Source: Aphis gossypii (taxonomy: Eukaryota > Arthropoda > Insecta > Hemiptera > Aphididae). Taken from it: DNA of 64,000 nt. Below, piece after piece: positions 32,628 to 44,143 of the stretch (the stretch's first letter is position 1; every line of letters begins with the position of its first letter). Below the pieces are notes generated by a model. The model saw only the letters and a list, made by a program, of their open reading frames with translations, did no database searches and was not told the origin of the DNA. The stretch is taken from positions 1 to 64,000 of the forward strand of contig NW_026083179.1 of the NCBI RefSeq assembly GCF_020184175.1, in the 5' to 3' direction. The position numbers were made by a program, and so were the translations under genes.

Positions 32628-35213
32628 TAGGGTGACCATAAAAATAAAATAAAAATACGGGACACTTTAGTCCCGTAAATTTTAACTAAATATATTAATT
32701 TAAAAAAAAAACAAATTAAATGTATGCTGTATAATAGTTTTTAAATACAAATAAAATATTAATAAGTATAATATATAATTTATACACAAAAGTACAAAAA
32801 AAAATATTTTGATGACGATGGCACGTAAATTTCTTCTTTTGATGTTTTTGTATACTTTTGTGCTGAACCGATTTCATCGAGTAACCTAGTTTCTTTTAAT
32901 AGAATATTATAAAACTCATTACAAGATAAGTTTTTAAAATGTGTTTTTACAATTATAATTGATTTGATAGTTTCAACCAAAAATCGATTTTTTTCATCTG
33001 TCCACAACACGTTAATGGTTGAAAAAATCCGTTCTACTGCAGCATTTGTACCAGGAATTTCCAAAGAATATTCTACAATTTTTGATATGTTAGTTGTATC
33101 AATGTTATGAGCTTTAGTGTATTCAAATATTTCACACCACTTAACTTCTACTTTAGCTGAATTTTTTTGCCATTCATGAATTCGTGATTTAAAAATTTGT
33201 TCTACATGACTGAATTCATCAAATCAACTGGTCAAAGTGGCAACCCCATTTTTCTACGTAAGATAAAAAAGTATTATAAAATAGATCAGTACTTTTTTTG
33301 AATGAGTTTTCATTATACATATTATTGTTTTTTAAATCATTTAAAAGCGATAAAATATTTGTTGTAAGGAAATTTAGATTTTTTCTATTTTTTATTTTTC
33401 CAACTAAAATTTCTAATTCCTCTGCAACTTCACAGGCTGATATTTTATCTCCTTCTATTTTAGTTACAGTATCACAGACAACCTTTAATTGGCTTTGCAA
33501 AAAATGAAACCATACTATAGACATAGGATCATTAAAAAACGATTTTAATATTGTAGGACACTTTTCCTGTTTCTCGAAGTATGATTTTAAGCCCGGGTAA
33601 ATATCAATAATTCTTGTTATTGCAGGTAATAAGGATAACCAACGAGTTTTTACACTTCCAAGAATATTTTTATATTCAACATTTGCATATTCACAAAACT
33701 CTTTCAAATGTTCTACTCGAACTGTATAGATATGAAAAAATTGAAAAATTTTGTTAACTATGATTTCTACATCAATAGGTAACACATCAGCACTTGATTG
33801 CATAGCGTTGTGCAAAATATGAGCAGCGCAACCTACACCAAAAATATTCGTTTTTAAATTGTTATTTAAAATTGAAAAAACATTATTTGATCCTTTTCTC
33901 AAAACACCTCCAAAGTTAGTATTGCAATTATCTCCAGAAAATGCAACAATTTTATCTGACAACTTATGCTTTTTTAAACTTTCAATTATATAAGTTAATA
34001 AAATATTTGCTGTTTCTCCTTTTAAATTTGTTACTTCAAAAACTTAGATTTGTATTCCCGAATTTGGTTTGAAATAACGTATTAAAATTGGTACGATTTT
34101 TAGGTTCTTATGGTTAGAAGTATCTATCATAATTGTAGCAAAATTTATATTTTCTATTTCCTTACAAATTTGTTGCATGGAGAAAGGAGCTAACACATTA
34201 AAACAATCGATTCAGCCTTAGTTCTCGCACAAGTAAATTTTTTATTATAGATTTGTTTTAAAAGAGATGATGTGCAGTCCATTGATCGAAATGAGTGATT
34301 GTGTACCACGGTATGAAATGCGAATATCCCTTCTTGTGCTGCAGTACGTCTATTTTCGTCAGTGGACCCACTCGGATCAATTTTTAAAAAAAAAGAAGTT
34401 ACCTTTTCGTGTTTTGATGCAGCTGATAATGCCAGTAAATGTTTTTTTACTTTTGTAACATGTTGTGTGATGTCTGAACGTCCACCATGTTCTATAGAAA
34501 ACACTGACTTACATATGGTACAAAATATTTTTCCTACTTCGTCAGCATCTTGTAAAACAGGAAATTCTAATTTTAATTGTGGAGTAAAAACGCATCGTCT
34601 TTTGGACATTTTGAAAAACAAATAAGCTATTATGGTACACTTAATTTTAAATAAGCTTATACTCTATACGTCACTACGTCACTACGATTACACTGTGAAT
34701 GTCATCGTGAACTCGACACTCCCGTATAAACAAAAATAGACATTATATTTGACAACAAACTGGTTGTGGCGGATGGAATATTGTACTTATTTAGTAGACG
34801 AAGTCACACATTAATATAATAATATTAATAACATTTTGTACGTTATTTATATACCATTAGTATTTATAATCGTTGGTTTAACATTGTCAATAATGATGTG
34901 ACATTATTAGTTCTCTATTTTCAACCCGCAGCAATTATAATAATTTATTGTCAAGAAAAGAATCTAAAAATAATGCCGATAAGTATAGATTAGAATATGA
35001 TCTATTAAATATTTTAATACAAAACTATCGTAGAATAAAAAAAAAAAAAAAAAAAAAATTATAAATTAACAATAAAGAGAAAAACGGGATTAATACAGGA
35101 CCTACTTGAAAATACGGGACAAAATGCGTCCCGTATAACTTTTGTCGGGACAACGGGACTCAAAGTGGAAAAACGGGACAATCCCGTATAATACGGGACG
35201 TATGGTCACCCTA
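32628..35213 (-). mobile_element. hAT element with AGGGTGACCATA ends
   Basis: Ends are inverted TAGGGTGACCATA (32628) and TATGGTCACCCTA (to 35213). ACGGGAC/GTCCCGT motifs repeat inside both ends, especially 35090-35195. A hAT transposase gene lies between. An 8-bp duplication could not be confirmed in the flanks. Confidence 0.75.
32788..34621 (-). pseudogene. hAT transposase with BED-like finger, stops and frameshifts
   Basis: N-terminus MSKRRCVFTPQLKLEFP, then FCTICKSVF with a later His pair (HVTKVKKH), resembling a BED-type finger. ATIMIDTSNHKNLK (~34135) and IVAFSGDNCNTNFGG (33960) fit the hAT catalytic region. C-terminus PGTNAAVERIFSTINVLW (~33055) is the dimerisation motif. Breaks lie near 34190 (frameshift), 34048 (stop), 33965 (frame change) and 33218 (stop). 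It would have mobilised the 32628-35213 element. Confidence 0.75.
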
Positions 35214-35514
35214 CACTAATAATTATGCCAAAGATTATAAATCGTGATAATCCAGTGAAACGGTATTTCAAAACGCACGCAGAAGGTGAATATGGTAACC
35301 TACAGTCTATATGCAAAATACAGAATTGCAATAAAAAATTAGTAGTAAATATCAATTTACTACAATAATAATAAATCTTACATATTATATATAAAACAGG
35401 CGTGACTCCAAGGCCGAGTCCACTTTGACTAACTTTCGATTTGAATTTTAGATTCTGAGTGACAAATGCATTGATTTTACAATGATGTGTTTTTTTTATT
35501 TGAGAATTAGAAAT
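35214..35514. other. Unassigned spacer
   Basis: AT-rich, with a short stretch after the hAT end (MPKIINRDNPVKR-like at 35225) that may be a remnant of another transposase. Not enough to name. Confidence 0.3.
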
Positions 35515-36988
35515 TTAAATTTAGAATTTGATGTGGGGATTCCAATCTAGAAAATCATTTAATGTCGACTCATTCCAAAGCTACTTATATAAGCCCTATA
35601 ATACAAAATGATATTATCGAATGCTGTAAAGTTTATATAACTGAACAAATTTTCAAAGAAGTTCAAGAGAGTAAATAGTATAGTATAATTTTCGATGAAA
35701 CAACTGACATAGCTCATGCTTCACAAATTAGTTTAGTGTTAAGATATACATACAACGGTATAATAAAAGAAAATTTTATTTGTTTTGTTAATTGTCATAA
35801 TATTTATAATGAAACAGAAACTGAAGACGAGGATTTAATGGAAAAAGACCCTATTACATTTGAACCTAAATTAATGGTGATAATTAGGTGAAATTGTACT
35901 TAATATCTTAAAAAGTTTTTCACTTAATCTTACTAACTGTGTTGGTATAGGCACTGACGGATGTAGTGTCATGGTTTCTCCAGTACGAGGAGCTGTCACA
36001 AAAATACAATCACATGCTCCAAATGCCATTCATTGTCCGTGTTCTAACCACGCATCGAATCTTGCAATATCAAAGTTATCATCTATACAAACAATAAGAA
36101 ACTGTGTGGGACTAATGATGGAAATTATATCATTTTTTAATATGTCATCTAAACGAAATTTTGTTTTGAAGAAAATTTTAAATGGAAATCCACGTTTAAT
36201 AAGCTTGTGCGAAACAAGATGGGTTGAACGTTACGATAGTGATATGCTGTTTAAGTCATCTTTACCCTATATTATAAAAGCTCTAACATTAATTTCCAAT
36301 TGGCAAGAACACAACTCATCCTCAAAAGCAAAAATGTTATTGACATCACTATGTAAATGTGAATTTGTTGTTGGAATATTTTCTTTATCAAGTTTTCTAT
36401 GTGTGACAATAATGGTGAGTAAGCTACTTCAGAGTAAATGGCAAGATATTTGTAAAGCAAATGAAATTATCTCAGATGTAATTTTAAGTCTTGAAAAGAA
36501 GAGAAAAAATGCTACGACTGGCTTCCATGAACTATATTATATTGAAATAAAAAAAATGATGTTAGACCTGGACATTGGAGAAAAATTGCCACGATTAACA
36601 AGCCATCAGACTAAAAGAGCCAATCACGCTGTTGATTCAATTGAAGATTACTATAGAGTATCTGTGTGTATACCACTAGTTGAAAATATATTAAGTGATA
36701 TGAAGGCACGTTTCTGCTGTGCAAAAAATCAAGCATTTATATTTTTATCTAAACTTATTCCAAAAAACATAGTCAACACAACTAATGAAGAAATAACAAA
36801 AATTGTACAAAATATAAACCATTTTAAATTTGATGATGCAAAATGGATGAATATAGAAGAGATAGAGTTAAAAACTGAAATTGATTTATGGAAATTAAAA
36901 TGGACAAGAATCCAAAATGAAGGTAAAATGTACAAGTTGGCTTTTAATTTTATAAATAATATTTTTTAAATTTATTTTTATTTAAGGT
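35515..36988 (+). pseudogene. TTF-type hAT transposase, left inverted copy, central part
   Basis: Near-identical reverse copy of the gene at 44490-46318. It reads FDETTDIAHASQISLVLRYT (after an in-frame TAG shared with the other copy), has small indels near 35875-35890, then an open frame 35971-36969 with GTDGCSVMVSPVRGAV, CPCSNHASNLA, LCETRWVERYDS and SIEDYYRVSVCIPLVENIL. These are hAT RNase H-fold and DUF4371-like motifs. The N-terminus is absent and an insertion follows at ~36989. Confidence 0.75.
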
Positions 36989-38838
36989 GTTAGGTGAAAG
37001 ACTTTTTCATATTATACAAATTCTTTTGTTATCTTATTCCCCAATATAGCCCAATCGGAAATACATTATTATAATAGGGTCTTATATAACATAAGATTGG
37101 CCAAAAAGTGCTTTTCGAGCTTTTAGTTAATGGAAGACCATCGATTCCTACAACTAATTTAATTACATCCATGGTGTCATCATAAATATTATAATTCTGT
37201 ATAATACCATTGCGCACACCAAAATGGTAGTATTGCCCAGGTGCTATTTCTTTAAGTGGAATTTTTAAACCTGAAATGTTAGTTTTTAACAAAGTTCTAG
37301 CATCACCCGGAAGAGAAGGGTCGTAACTAGATTGAATAATTTTTAATAAATCGGAAGTTGCAGCATGTGTTATATTATGTTTGATGCTCCATAATGCTAA
37401 TTTAGTTTTTACAGAATCTGCTTCTACCTCAGTAAAACGATGAAAAGGTAGTTCTTCATCCGAACAATCTGTATCTGATTCCACAATTGCATTTTCTTCG
37501 TCATTGATAAACTGAATTTCAGTTTATAAGAACAGCTCGCAATCTCTTCTATTGTATTATTAACATTAGACAATTCTGAAATACATTTTTTTTTATTATA
37601 AGCTAATTATTATTTCTATGAAATTACTTATAATTAATACAAGTCATAATAATTAAAAATAACAAAAACATTATTGTTGAACGAAATACGATTTTGAACT
37701 ACTAATTAGCACTAAACAGTTATTTATTATAATATATTATATATAAACATTATACACCAACCTGCATTATTTTTATCTTCTACACCAACAGCTTCTTCAT
37801 CACCTGCATTTTCTTCTAAGTCTAATTGATTAAATATAAATTGATCATCTTGTGTTTGAAGATCTTTAAGCTCTTCGCGAATACGTCTTTTTTACTAGAC
37901 CGACTTAAACAACTCATGTTTTTATGTAAAATTGTAAAATAATAAAATTGTAATATTTTAGTTCAGCCGTTTGTCCTGTAGTGCGAGACGATCGATTCGA
38001 ACAAAATAGCATGATTTTTCAATAGTACAAATAGTACAATTAATACTCAGACTATATTATAGTATATACGTTATAGTGACTACTCGTTTTATTTTTTTAC
38101 ATGATACATCATATTATTACGTAAATAGAGTTCATTGTTCATAAAACGGTTATTTTTAGTCGTAGGCAGTCGGCCACGTCGGTCTTATCTATTATCACCG
38201 CGCTAGACCAGGAAATTTGTTCAATAACGAGTTGTAAATACTTGTAAATTGATTATTGTGTTACGCTTCGAGCGACTACTTCAAATTGTGTTTTGACTTC
38301 TGGCAATAATAAAGTCAATTTTCATATATTATATTATAATAAGCGATAATCGACGTATCCTGCACAAATTAAAATATAAAATATACCCAACGAATTATAT
38401 TGTTTATTTATTTAAAGAAAAATGCGACACCCTATTTATAGCGCTTATCTATACCGCAAATAATGTAGACGAAATATTATTAAGCATTAAATAAAAGCTT
38501 AAACAAATACATTAACAATGCAATTCTAATGTAATGTGTAGATAGTGTTAATTTAGTAACCTATAATTAATGTTTATAGATTTAGACTTAATAAACATTG
38601 TTTATGATACTCAATTTAAATGTTAGTCATTGTAACTTTATTCAATATTTAACACAAATTAACTTTTTAATATTTAAAATCTAACCTAAATCAAGTATTT
38701 ATATAACATTAAAAATTTACTTTAATCTAAACATTTAAAAATAAACACTTTATCTAGTATTATTGAATATTATTTTTCGAACCTTTCAAATTCAACTCAA
38801 TTTCAGCATTTATAGAAGTTTTAACATTGGAAAATGCT
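36989..38838. mobile_element. Insertion of ~1.85 kb carrying CACTA-like gene 5' part
   Basis: Defined by comparison with the right hAT copy, where the sequence runs on without this block. It contains a minus-strand CACTA-like gene start (37029-37930) and ~900 bp of noncoding AT-rich sequence. Ends are not clearly inverted, and a few bases of the hAT are lost at the junction, so the mechanism is open. Confidence 0.55.
37029..37930 (-). pseudogene. CACTA/EnSpm-like transposase, N-terminal part
   Basis: Three exon-like pieces on the minus strand: one near 37765-37920 (REELKDLQTQDDQF, ending at a GTTGGT donor), one near 37500-37575, and 37029-37484, which carries GIDGLPLTKSSKSTFWPIL and VFPIGLYWG. 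The last motif matches SIDGLPLAKNSKTQFWPIL of the gene at 16899-19482, so they are the same family. The rest of the catalytic region is absent. Confidence 0.65.
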
Positions 38839-39187
38839 ATGTGGGATGTTATCACTAGTGCTGAGGCGTGTAATGAAGTTGTATATCTTACTATTAGAGA
38901 ATTGCTTTTCATTATTTCATGCTTGCCTGTTAGTGTCGCTTCTGCTGAAAGGTCGTTTTCCACTTTACGAAGGTCGAAGGTAATGCTTAACATTTTACAC
39001 TTTATAGACATGCGCAGACTTATGTTTCAAGGGGAACAAATTTTGGATATACAATCAATTAGTAAAGCAGAAAGGGACATTTTTTCATTTTTACCACCTA
39101 TTTAATTTAATTAATTAATTAATTTTTTAAATTAATTTCGCATGTATGCATGTATGTATTATTGCTTATTTTTTTTTTTTTATTTGA
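38839..39187 (+). pseudogene. TTF-type hAT transposase, left copy, C-terminal exon
   Basis: Encodes LLFIISCLPVSVASAERSFS followed by read-through of an intron, as in the right copy at 44570-44773. It contains the hAT dimerisation signature (SAERSFSTLRR). The final exon (KTWLRS) present at 44144-44353 is missing here. Similarity to the right copy ends at ~39187. Confidence 0.7.
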
Positions 39188-39199
39188 ACTATAAATGAC

Positions 39200-40160
39200 C
39201 TGAAAATTGCTCTTGGACCAGTTAAAATAACTAGTTGTTTATTGCAGGCTGAGCAATTATACTCTGGCGATTCTTTACTTGAGTGGAAAAAATGCATTAT
39301 TAACACAAGGAAAATAAGTAATTATTACAACATTAATAATTCAATATATTGTATAAAATCGAGTATTATTTTTATTTTATACATTAATTGTATTTTATAT
39401 TTTTTTAGATTCATTATTTCAAATATAATTGTTGAAGCTATGCAAATACGAGAAATTACTTTATTTAACTGCGATAGTTTCAAGTTGGGTATTTTCTTAG
39501 ATGGTCGTGTGTAATGTTTTATTGGATAAAATTACAATAAGAAAAACCAAAAACTATTTGATACTCTTGTCTTCAGAATTACATAATGATAATAATATTG
39601 ATCCTGTTATTATTGAACAGCCATCTATTTTAAGTAATCATATTGAAGACAATGAAGTAGATGATTTAGAGCTTGAACTTCGTACGGCTGCAACTGACCG
39701 GAGTAGTGGTTTAGTTAGTAGGCAAGAGCAGGTTGTGTTGGATATTAAAAGTGAAGTTATAAGTTTTATGCAACTTCCAAGGGAAGATAAAAGCAAAAAC
39801 ATTATAGATATTTGGACAAAACTTAAAAAAAAGTATCCATTGATGTATGAACAGCAATGGCTAATTAGTAATTATTTACTATGAATTACGACGATATTTC
39901 TATTATCTAACACAATTTTATAGCCTTTGATTCAAGTTAATATTTCAGTTTCAAATATTTGAAATGTTATAAATTATAATATAATGATTTCATTTTATAA
40001 TACGAGTTATACAACTTAATTTTATTTTTAAATAGGTTACCGTGGAACGTCCTTTTTCCAGTTTAAAATTTATATTGAATGATCAAAGAAATAGGATAAA
40101 CCCAAGTTTACTGGAAGACATAATGGTTGTACGATCAAACTATTTATTTGATAGAAGTTA
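39200..40160 (+). pseudogene. Partial hAT transposase (different subfamily), C-terminal region
   Basis: An exon-like stretch at 39501-39884 (DLELELRTAATDRSSGLVSR, with LDIKSEVISF) is followed after a ~150-bp intron-like gap by TVERPFSSLKFILNDQRNRI, a hAT dimerisation motif, ending near 40160. A short upstream piece (39242-39320, AEQLYSGDSLLEWKK) may belong to it. No N-terminus or catalytic domain is present. Confidence 0.6.
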
Positions 40161-40837
40161 ATTCAAAATAATATGACTATTTCATTATAGTATTTATTGA
40201 TTATTATTATTAATTTATTCATTATGTTATTATTGTTATTAAATTATTACTTATTAGTCTTTAGTTATTATGATATAGGTAATAAGTTATTACCAAATAC
40301 CAATATCATCTAAACTAAATCATCTCGTAATTTATTTTAAATTGATATTTACATTTAATTCACATTTAGGATTAAATAATAAAAACATGCAAGGGCGTAT
40401 TTGAGTTGAGACCGTGGGGGAGGGGGGGGGCAATGTTGCCAGATTAAAAAAATTCAAATTCCCTTTTATTGATTTCATATTTCCCGTTTTGATTAAAAAT
40501 TTCCCGCACCAAAAATTTTTTTCTCGCTACGCTCGTACTCACAATCACTGATAAGTGATAATATATCATTAACTGTGGTCAAAATGATAAGATAACACCA
40601 TAGTTCTATAAGTTGCACACGCCACACACAATAATAATTAATAGTCTATAGTCTATTCTTATGTAATATAATTTTGAGGTACATAATATAATAATTAATA
40701 AGAAATACTTTTAACATCTACATAGCAATTTAATTTTTATTTATTTTGATACACTTTATTAATATAAAGGGCCACTTTATATAGATATAAGATACTAAAA
40801 TGTAAATAATAAAATATATCATCAAAACAAATTATTG

Positions 40838-41398
40838 ATGACCATTCTAGTCCTTTAAAAGTATAACATTATTTAGAAATCATAATTTAAATAACAAAAC
40901 ACAAAATAGGATAATAAAAGTATAAGATTATCTTATTATCAACAAAAACAATTATTATATAAGGAACACACTGCTTTTATGACTTAGAAATACCACTCTA
41001 GTCCTTTAAAAATTAAAAGTATAACATATTATTTAAATATCATAATTTAAAAACAAAATACATCATAGGATAATAAAAATACAAAATTAAAAAAAAACAA
41101 ATTATTATATAAGGAACACACTGCTTTTATGACTTAGAAATACCACTCTAGTCCTTAAAAATTAAAAGTATAACATATTATTTAAATATCATAATTTAAA
41201 AACAAAATACATCATAGGATAATAAAAATACAAAATTAAAAAAAAACAAATTATTATATAAGGAACACACTGCTTTTATGACTTAGAAATACCACTCTAG
41301 TCCTTTAAAAATTAAAAGTATAACATATTATTTAAATATCATAATTTAAAAACAAAATACATCATATTATAATAAAAACACAAGATTAAAAAAAAACA
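40838..41398. repeat. 149-bp tandem repeat inside hAT 3' region
   Basis: About 3.7 units with period 149-150 bp. The word GGAACACACTGCTTTTATGA begins at ~40963, 41113 and 41262. Units 2-4 are nearly identical and the first is partial and diverged. It lies directly beyond the transposase stop codon within the element. Confidence 0.8.
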
Positions 41399-43445
41399 TT
41401 ATTTTTTATACAGAGTTTTAGCGTTATGAAGTCTTAAATGTTCTTTTGTCACTTCAAAGTTGGTACAGTTAATATTTTTAGCCCCGAATGATGATCGAAT
41501 TACAGATATTGAATTTAAGGTATCATCTCCCAACCTGTTACGCTTTTTAGTTTTAACATCTGTAACTATTGAAAAAATTCTCTCTGCTTCGGCATTAGAA
41601 TGGGGTAAGCATAGACACAATTGTGCAAGGTCCGCTAGATTTTTGTACATTAATACTTCTGAGTAATCTTCAAGTTTGGAAATTTGATGCCAAAACTCCT
41701 CTACATCCAAAGAAATTAATTCTTTTTTTTGTTCTTGATTTATTAATACCTTGATTCTTCTCCATTCCATTGTTAACTCGTTTATATCAAATGGCTTATT
41801 GAATGTTTCTATTAAAACTTTAAAATTTATATCAGTACCATCTGTCAGTGCTATTTTTGGATCAATAAATTTTAGTTGTTTGAAAAATAAGTTATTGATT
41901 GGCAATCTTTTTTTAATTTCAATTGCAGCTTGAATAAAAAATTCCAAACATTTATTTTTTATTTCTGTTACAACTTCTGAATTGAAATTATTAATAGTCC
42001 TCACATTCAGTTCCCAAAAAAACTCGATCATTTTGTAAAAAATTATTAGGGTCATCAACATTAATAGTATGGAGTTGTACGGTATTCAGAACGTCAGTCT
42101 TTATAAAATGTGTTAAAAACTCTTTGAGAATGTTTTCAGAAGTATCAGATATTTTATGTATCAATATGGTCCGACTTTGAAACAATGCATTAAATTTATT
42201 CAAAATATTTAATACATATTTTAAAAATAGTAAATAAGCCTTTGTATATGAATTTTCCATCGATCTTAAAATATTTTCAGCGCTAAGTAATTTGTCCTCA
42301 ACAACAGCAACACGAAAATAACTAATTAATACCACCCAATATTCTAGTATACGAGAAACACACTGATGCATGGATAACCATCTTGTTGAAGCAAGTTTCA
42401 ATATTTTTTTTCTCTCCATATGAAAATATTCTTGCATTTCTGTCAACTGTGAACAACGTTTAGCACTCCCTGAACAATACGTTGAAATACTTCTCAATAA
42501 TTCTTCAGGACCTCTTGGCAATTTCTCACAAGCCTTCCCTGCAACCAAAGCTGATGAGTGGCATAAGCATCTCATCAATATAACTGATGGAACATCCTTA
42601 GTTAGATGACTAAAAAAAGAATTATGCTTTCCGACCATAACATTAGCACCGTCTGAAGCTAAACCCAAGATATTATTAGAGGTATATTGTAGGAAACTAA
42701 ACAATTTTTAAATGCGTCATAAATTTTTTCTGCCGAACCGTCAGTGGCATCCAATAATATAAGCTCTAATAATTCTGTTCTAACACGGCCTGTTGTTGGA
42801 GACATATATCTAACTAAAGCACACATAAATTTGTGATCAGTAATATCTGTGCTTTCATCTACAAGAATTGAAAACGGTAAATGTCTTAAATTATTTATAG
42901 TTTCAGTGGATTCGACATTTGCAATTATATTTTAACAATACTTGTGCATTTCGTTCTGTTTAACGTTAAATCTTTTGCAATTGCTGAATCAGTAAAACAT
43001 TTACCTATTACATCAGTTAAGTGATCACTGAGATGAAACGCCAAATTATGTTCAGCAAAAAATGCAGCCAACCTTATCTCGGCTTCTTTAACTGACTGTT
43101 TTTTTTCAGAATCAGACGTTGGACGTTGCAATGCATCTCTTATGTTCACTGAGGTCTTGATTAATTTTATTTTATCATTGTGCTTTTTTCCAGCAGCGTG
43201 CTTTTGAAGATCACTCTTACCGCAGTTTAATAAGGTCTAAATAAATAATAATTAAATATTATAAAAGACTAACAATTAAATCATAAATACCTTGCAAGCT
43301 TTGCATTTAGCTTTAGTGGCGTCATCTGGAACTTTTTCTAGCCATCCATTAAATTCAGCAGAAGTTAACCAGTCGTCAACAAAAAGTTTTGATCCTCGTT
43401 TGTATTTTTTTGGTGGCGTAACGGGGCAATCTTCGTCTGAATTCA
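41399..43445 (-). pseudogene. hAT transposase with BED-like finger, two or three frame breaks
   Basis: Start MNSDEDCPVTPPKKYK (43445). CKACK with a later HAAGKKH pair (next exon, ~43190) forms a BED-like finger. IRDALQRPTSDSEKK and AFFAEHNLAFHLSDH follow. FSILVDESTDITDHK (~42855) contains a catalytic Asp. LGLASDGANVMVGKHN (42690), then RCLCHSSALVAGKAC, STRWLSMHQC, and the C-terminal LCLPHSNAEAERIFS dimerisation motif (41620) complete the order of a hAT enzyme. Frame breaks lie near 42925, 42704 and 42000. Most of the protein is recognisable. It lies centrally in the 40431-43985 element. Confidence 0.8.
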
Positions 43446-43985
43446 TTGTGAATTGTTTATAATTTAAATAATCTGCGATAGCGATAAGATAATATAAAAA
43501 TAAGAAATACATGATACATACTTTACGTAATAGTTTAATACCCATATTAGTCATATTACGCTATTTATTATTATAGGTCTATAATAATAATGCTACAGAG
43601 CCTATAATATATATATATATTATTTAGGCTCTGTACAACTGTACAACTGTACAAGACAAGACACCGTCTACCTACAATAGTACAAAGTACAATCTACATT
43701 GTGTTAACTAAGATATGGTTTAAGCTGTTTAGCTGTTATCATTTCTTAATGTCTTATCCACAATTCATATAAAATAATATAATCCATGATGAAGTTTTCT
43801 TTATCATGATAAATTATCAATATTTAATTTTCTGTTTTTATTTTTTTTTTCGAAAAAATATGTTGGGCTGATTAATTTCCCGTAAATCGAGTTGGTAATG
43901 AAATTCTTTCCCTTTTCCCTAATGGTATTTTTCAGTCATATTTTTTCCCTCTAAACGGGAAATTTCCCTCCATCTGGCAACACTG

Positions 43986-44140
43986 GGGGGGGGGGGGGGG
44001 GGCGAAATTAATTTTTCTTCTATGAAACTAAAAATTAATTTACAGTCGATTACCTATAGCTTTGTTCCTGTTACTTATTCGCATTTCGCGTAAATAAATA
44101 AAAATAAAAGTAATAAAGTATCAAATTGAATTAAATTAAA
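43986..44140. other. G-run and short spacer
   Basis: A run of Gs (43986-44002) follows the hAT end, then AT-rich sequence up to the 3' end of the next hAT gene. No separate feature. Confidence 0.35.
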
Positions 44141-44143
44141 TAT

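Larger units (their letters stand above)
40431..43985 (-). mobile_element. hAT element with CARTGTTGCCAGAT ends
   Basis: Left end CAATGTTGCCAGAT (40431) pairs with right end ATCTGGCAACACTG (to 43985). ATTTCCCGTTT-like motifs lie inside both ends. It is flanked by G runs on both sides, which would hide an 8-bp duplication of Gs. Size 3,555 bp. It contains a transposase gene and a 149-bp tandem repeat. Confidence 0.8.

Noticed and set aside
40421..44002. 8-bp poly-G target duplication of the 40431-43985 hAT
   Set aside because: Both flanks are long G runs, so the match carries no information.
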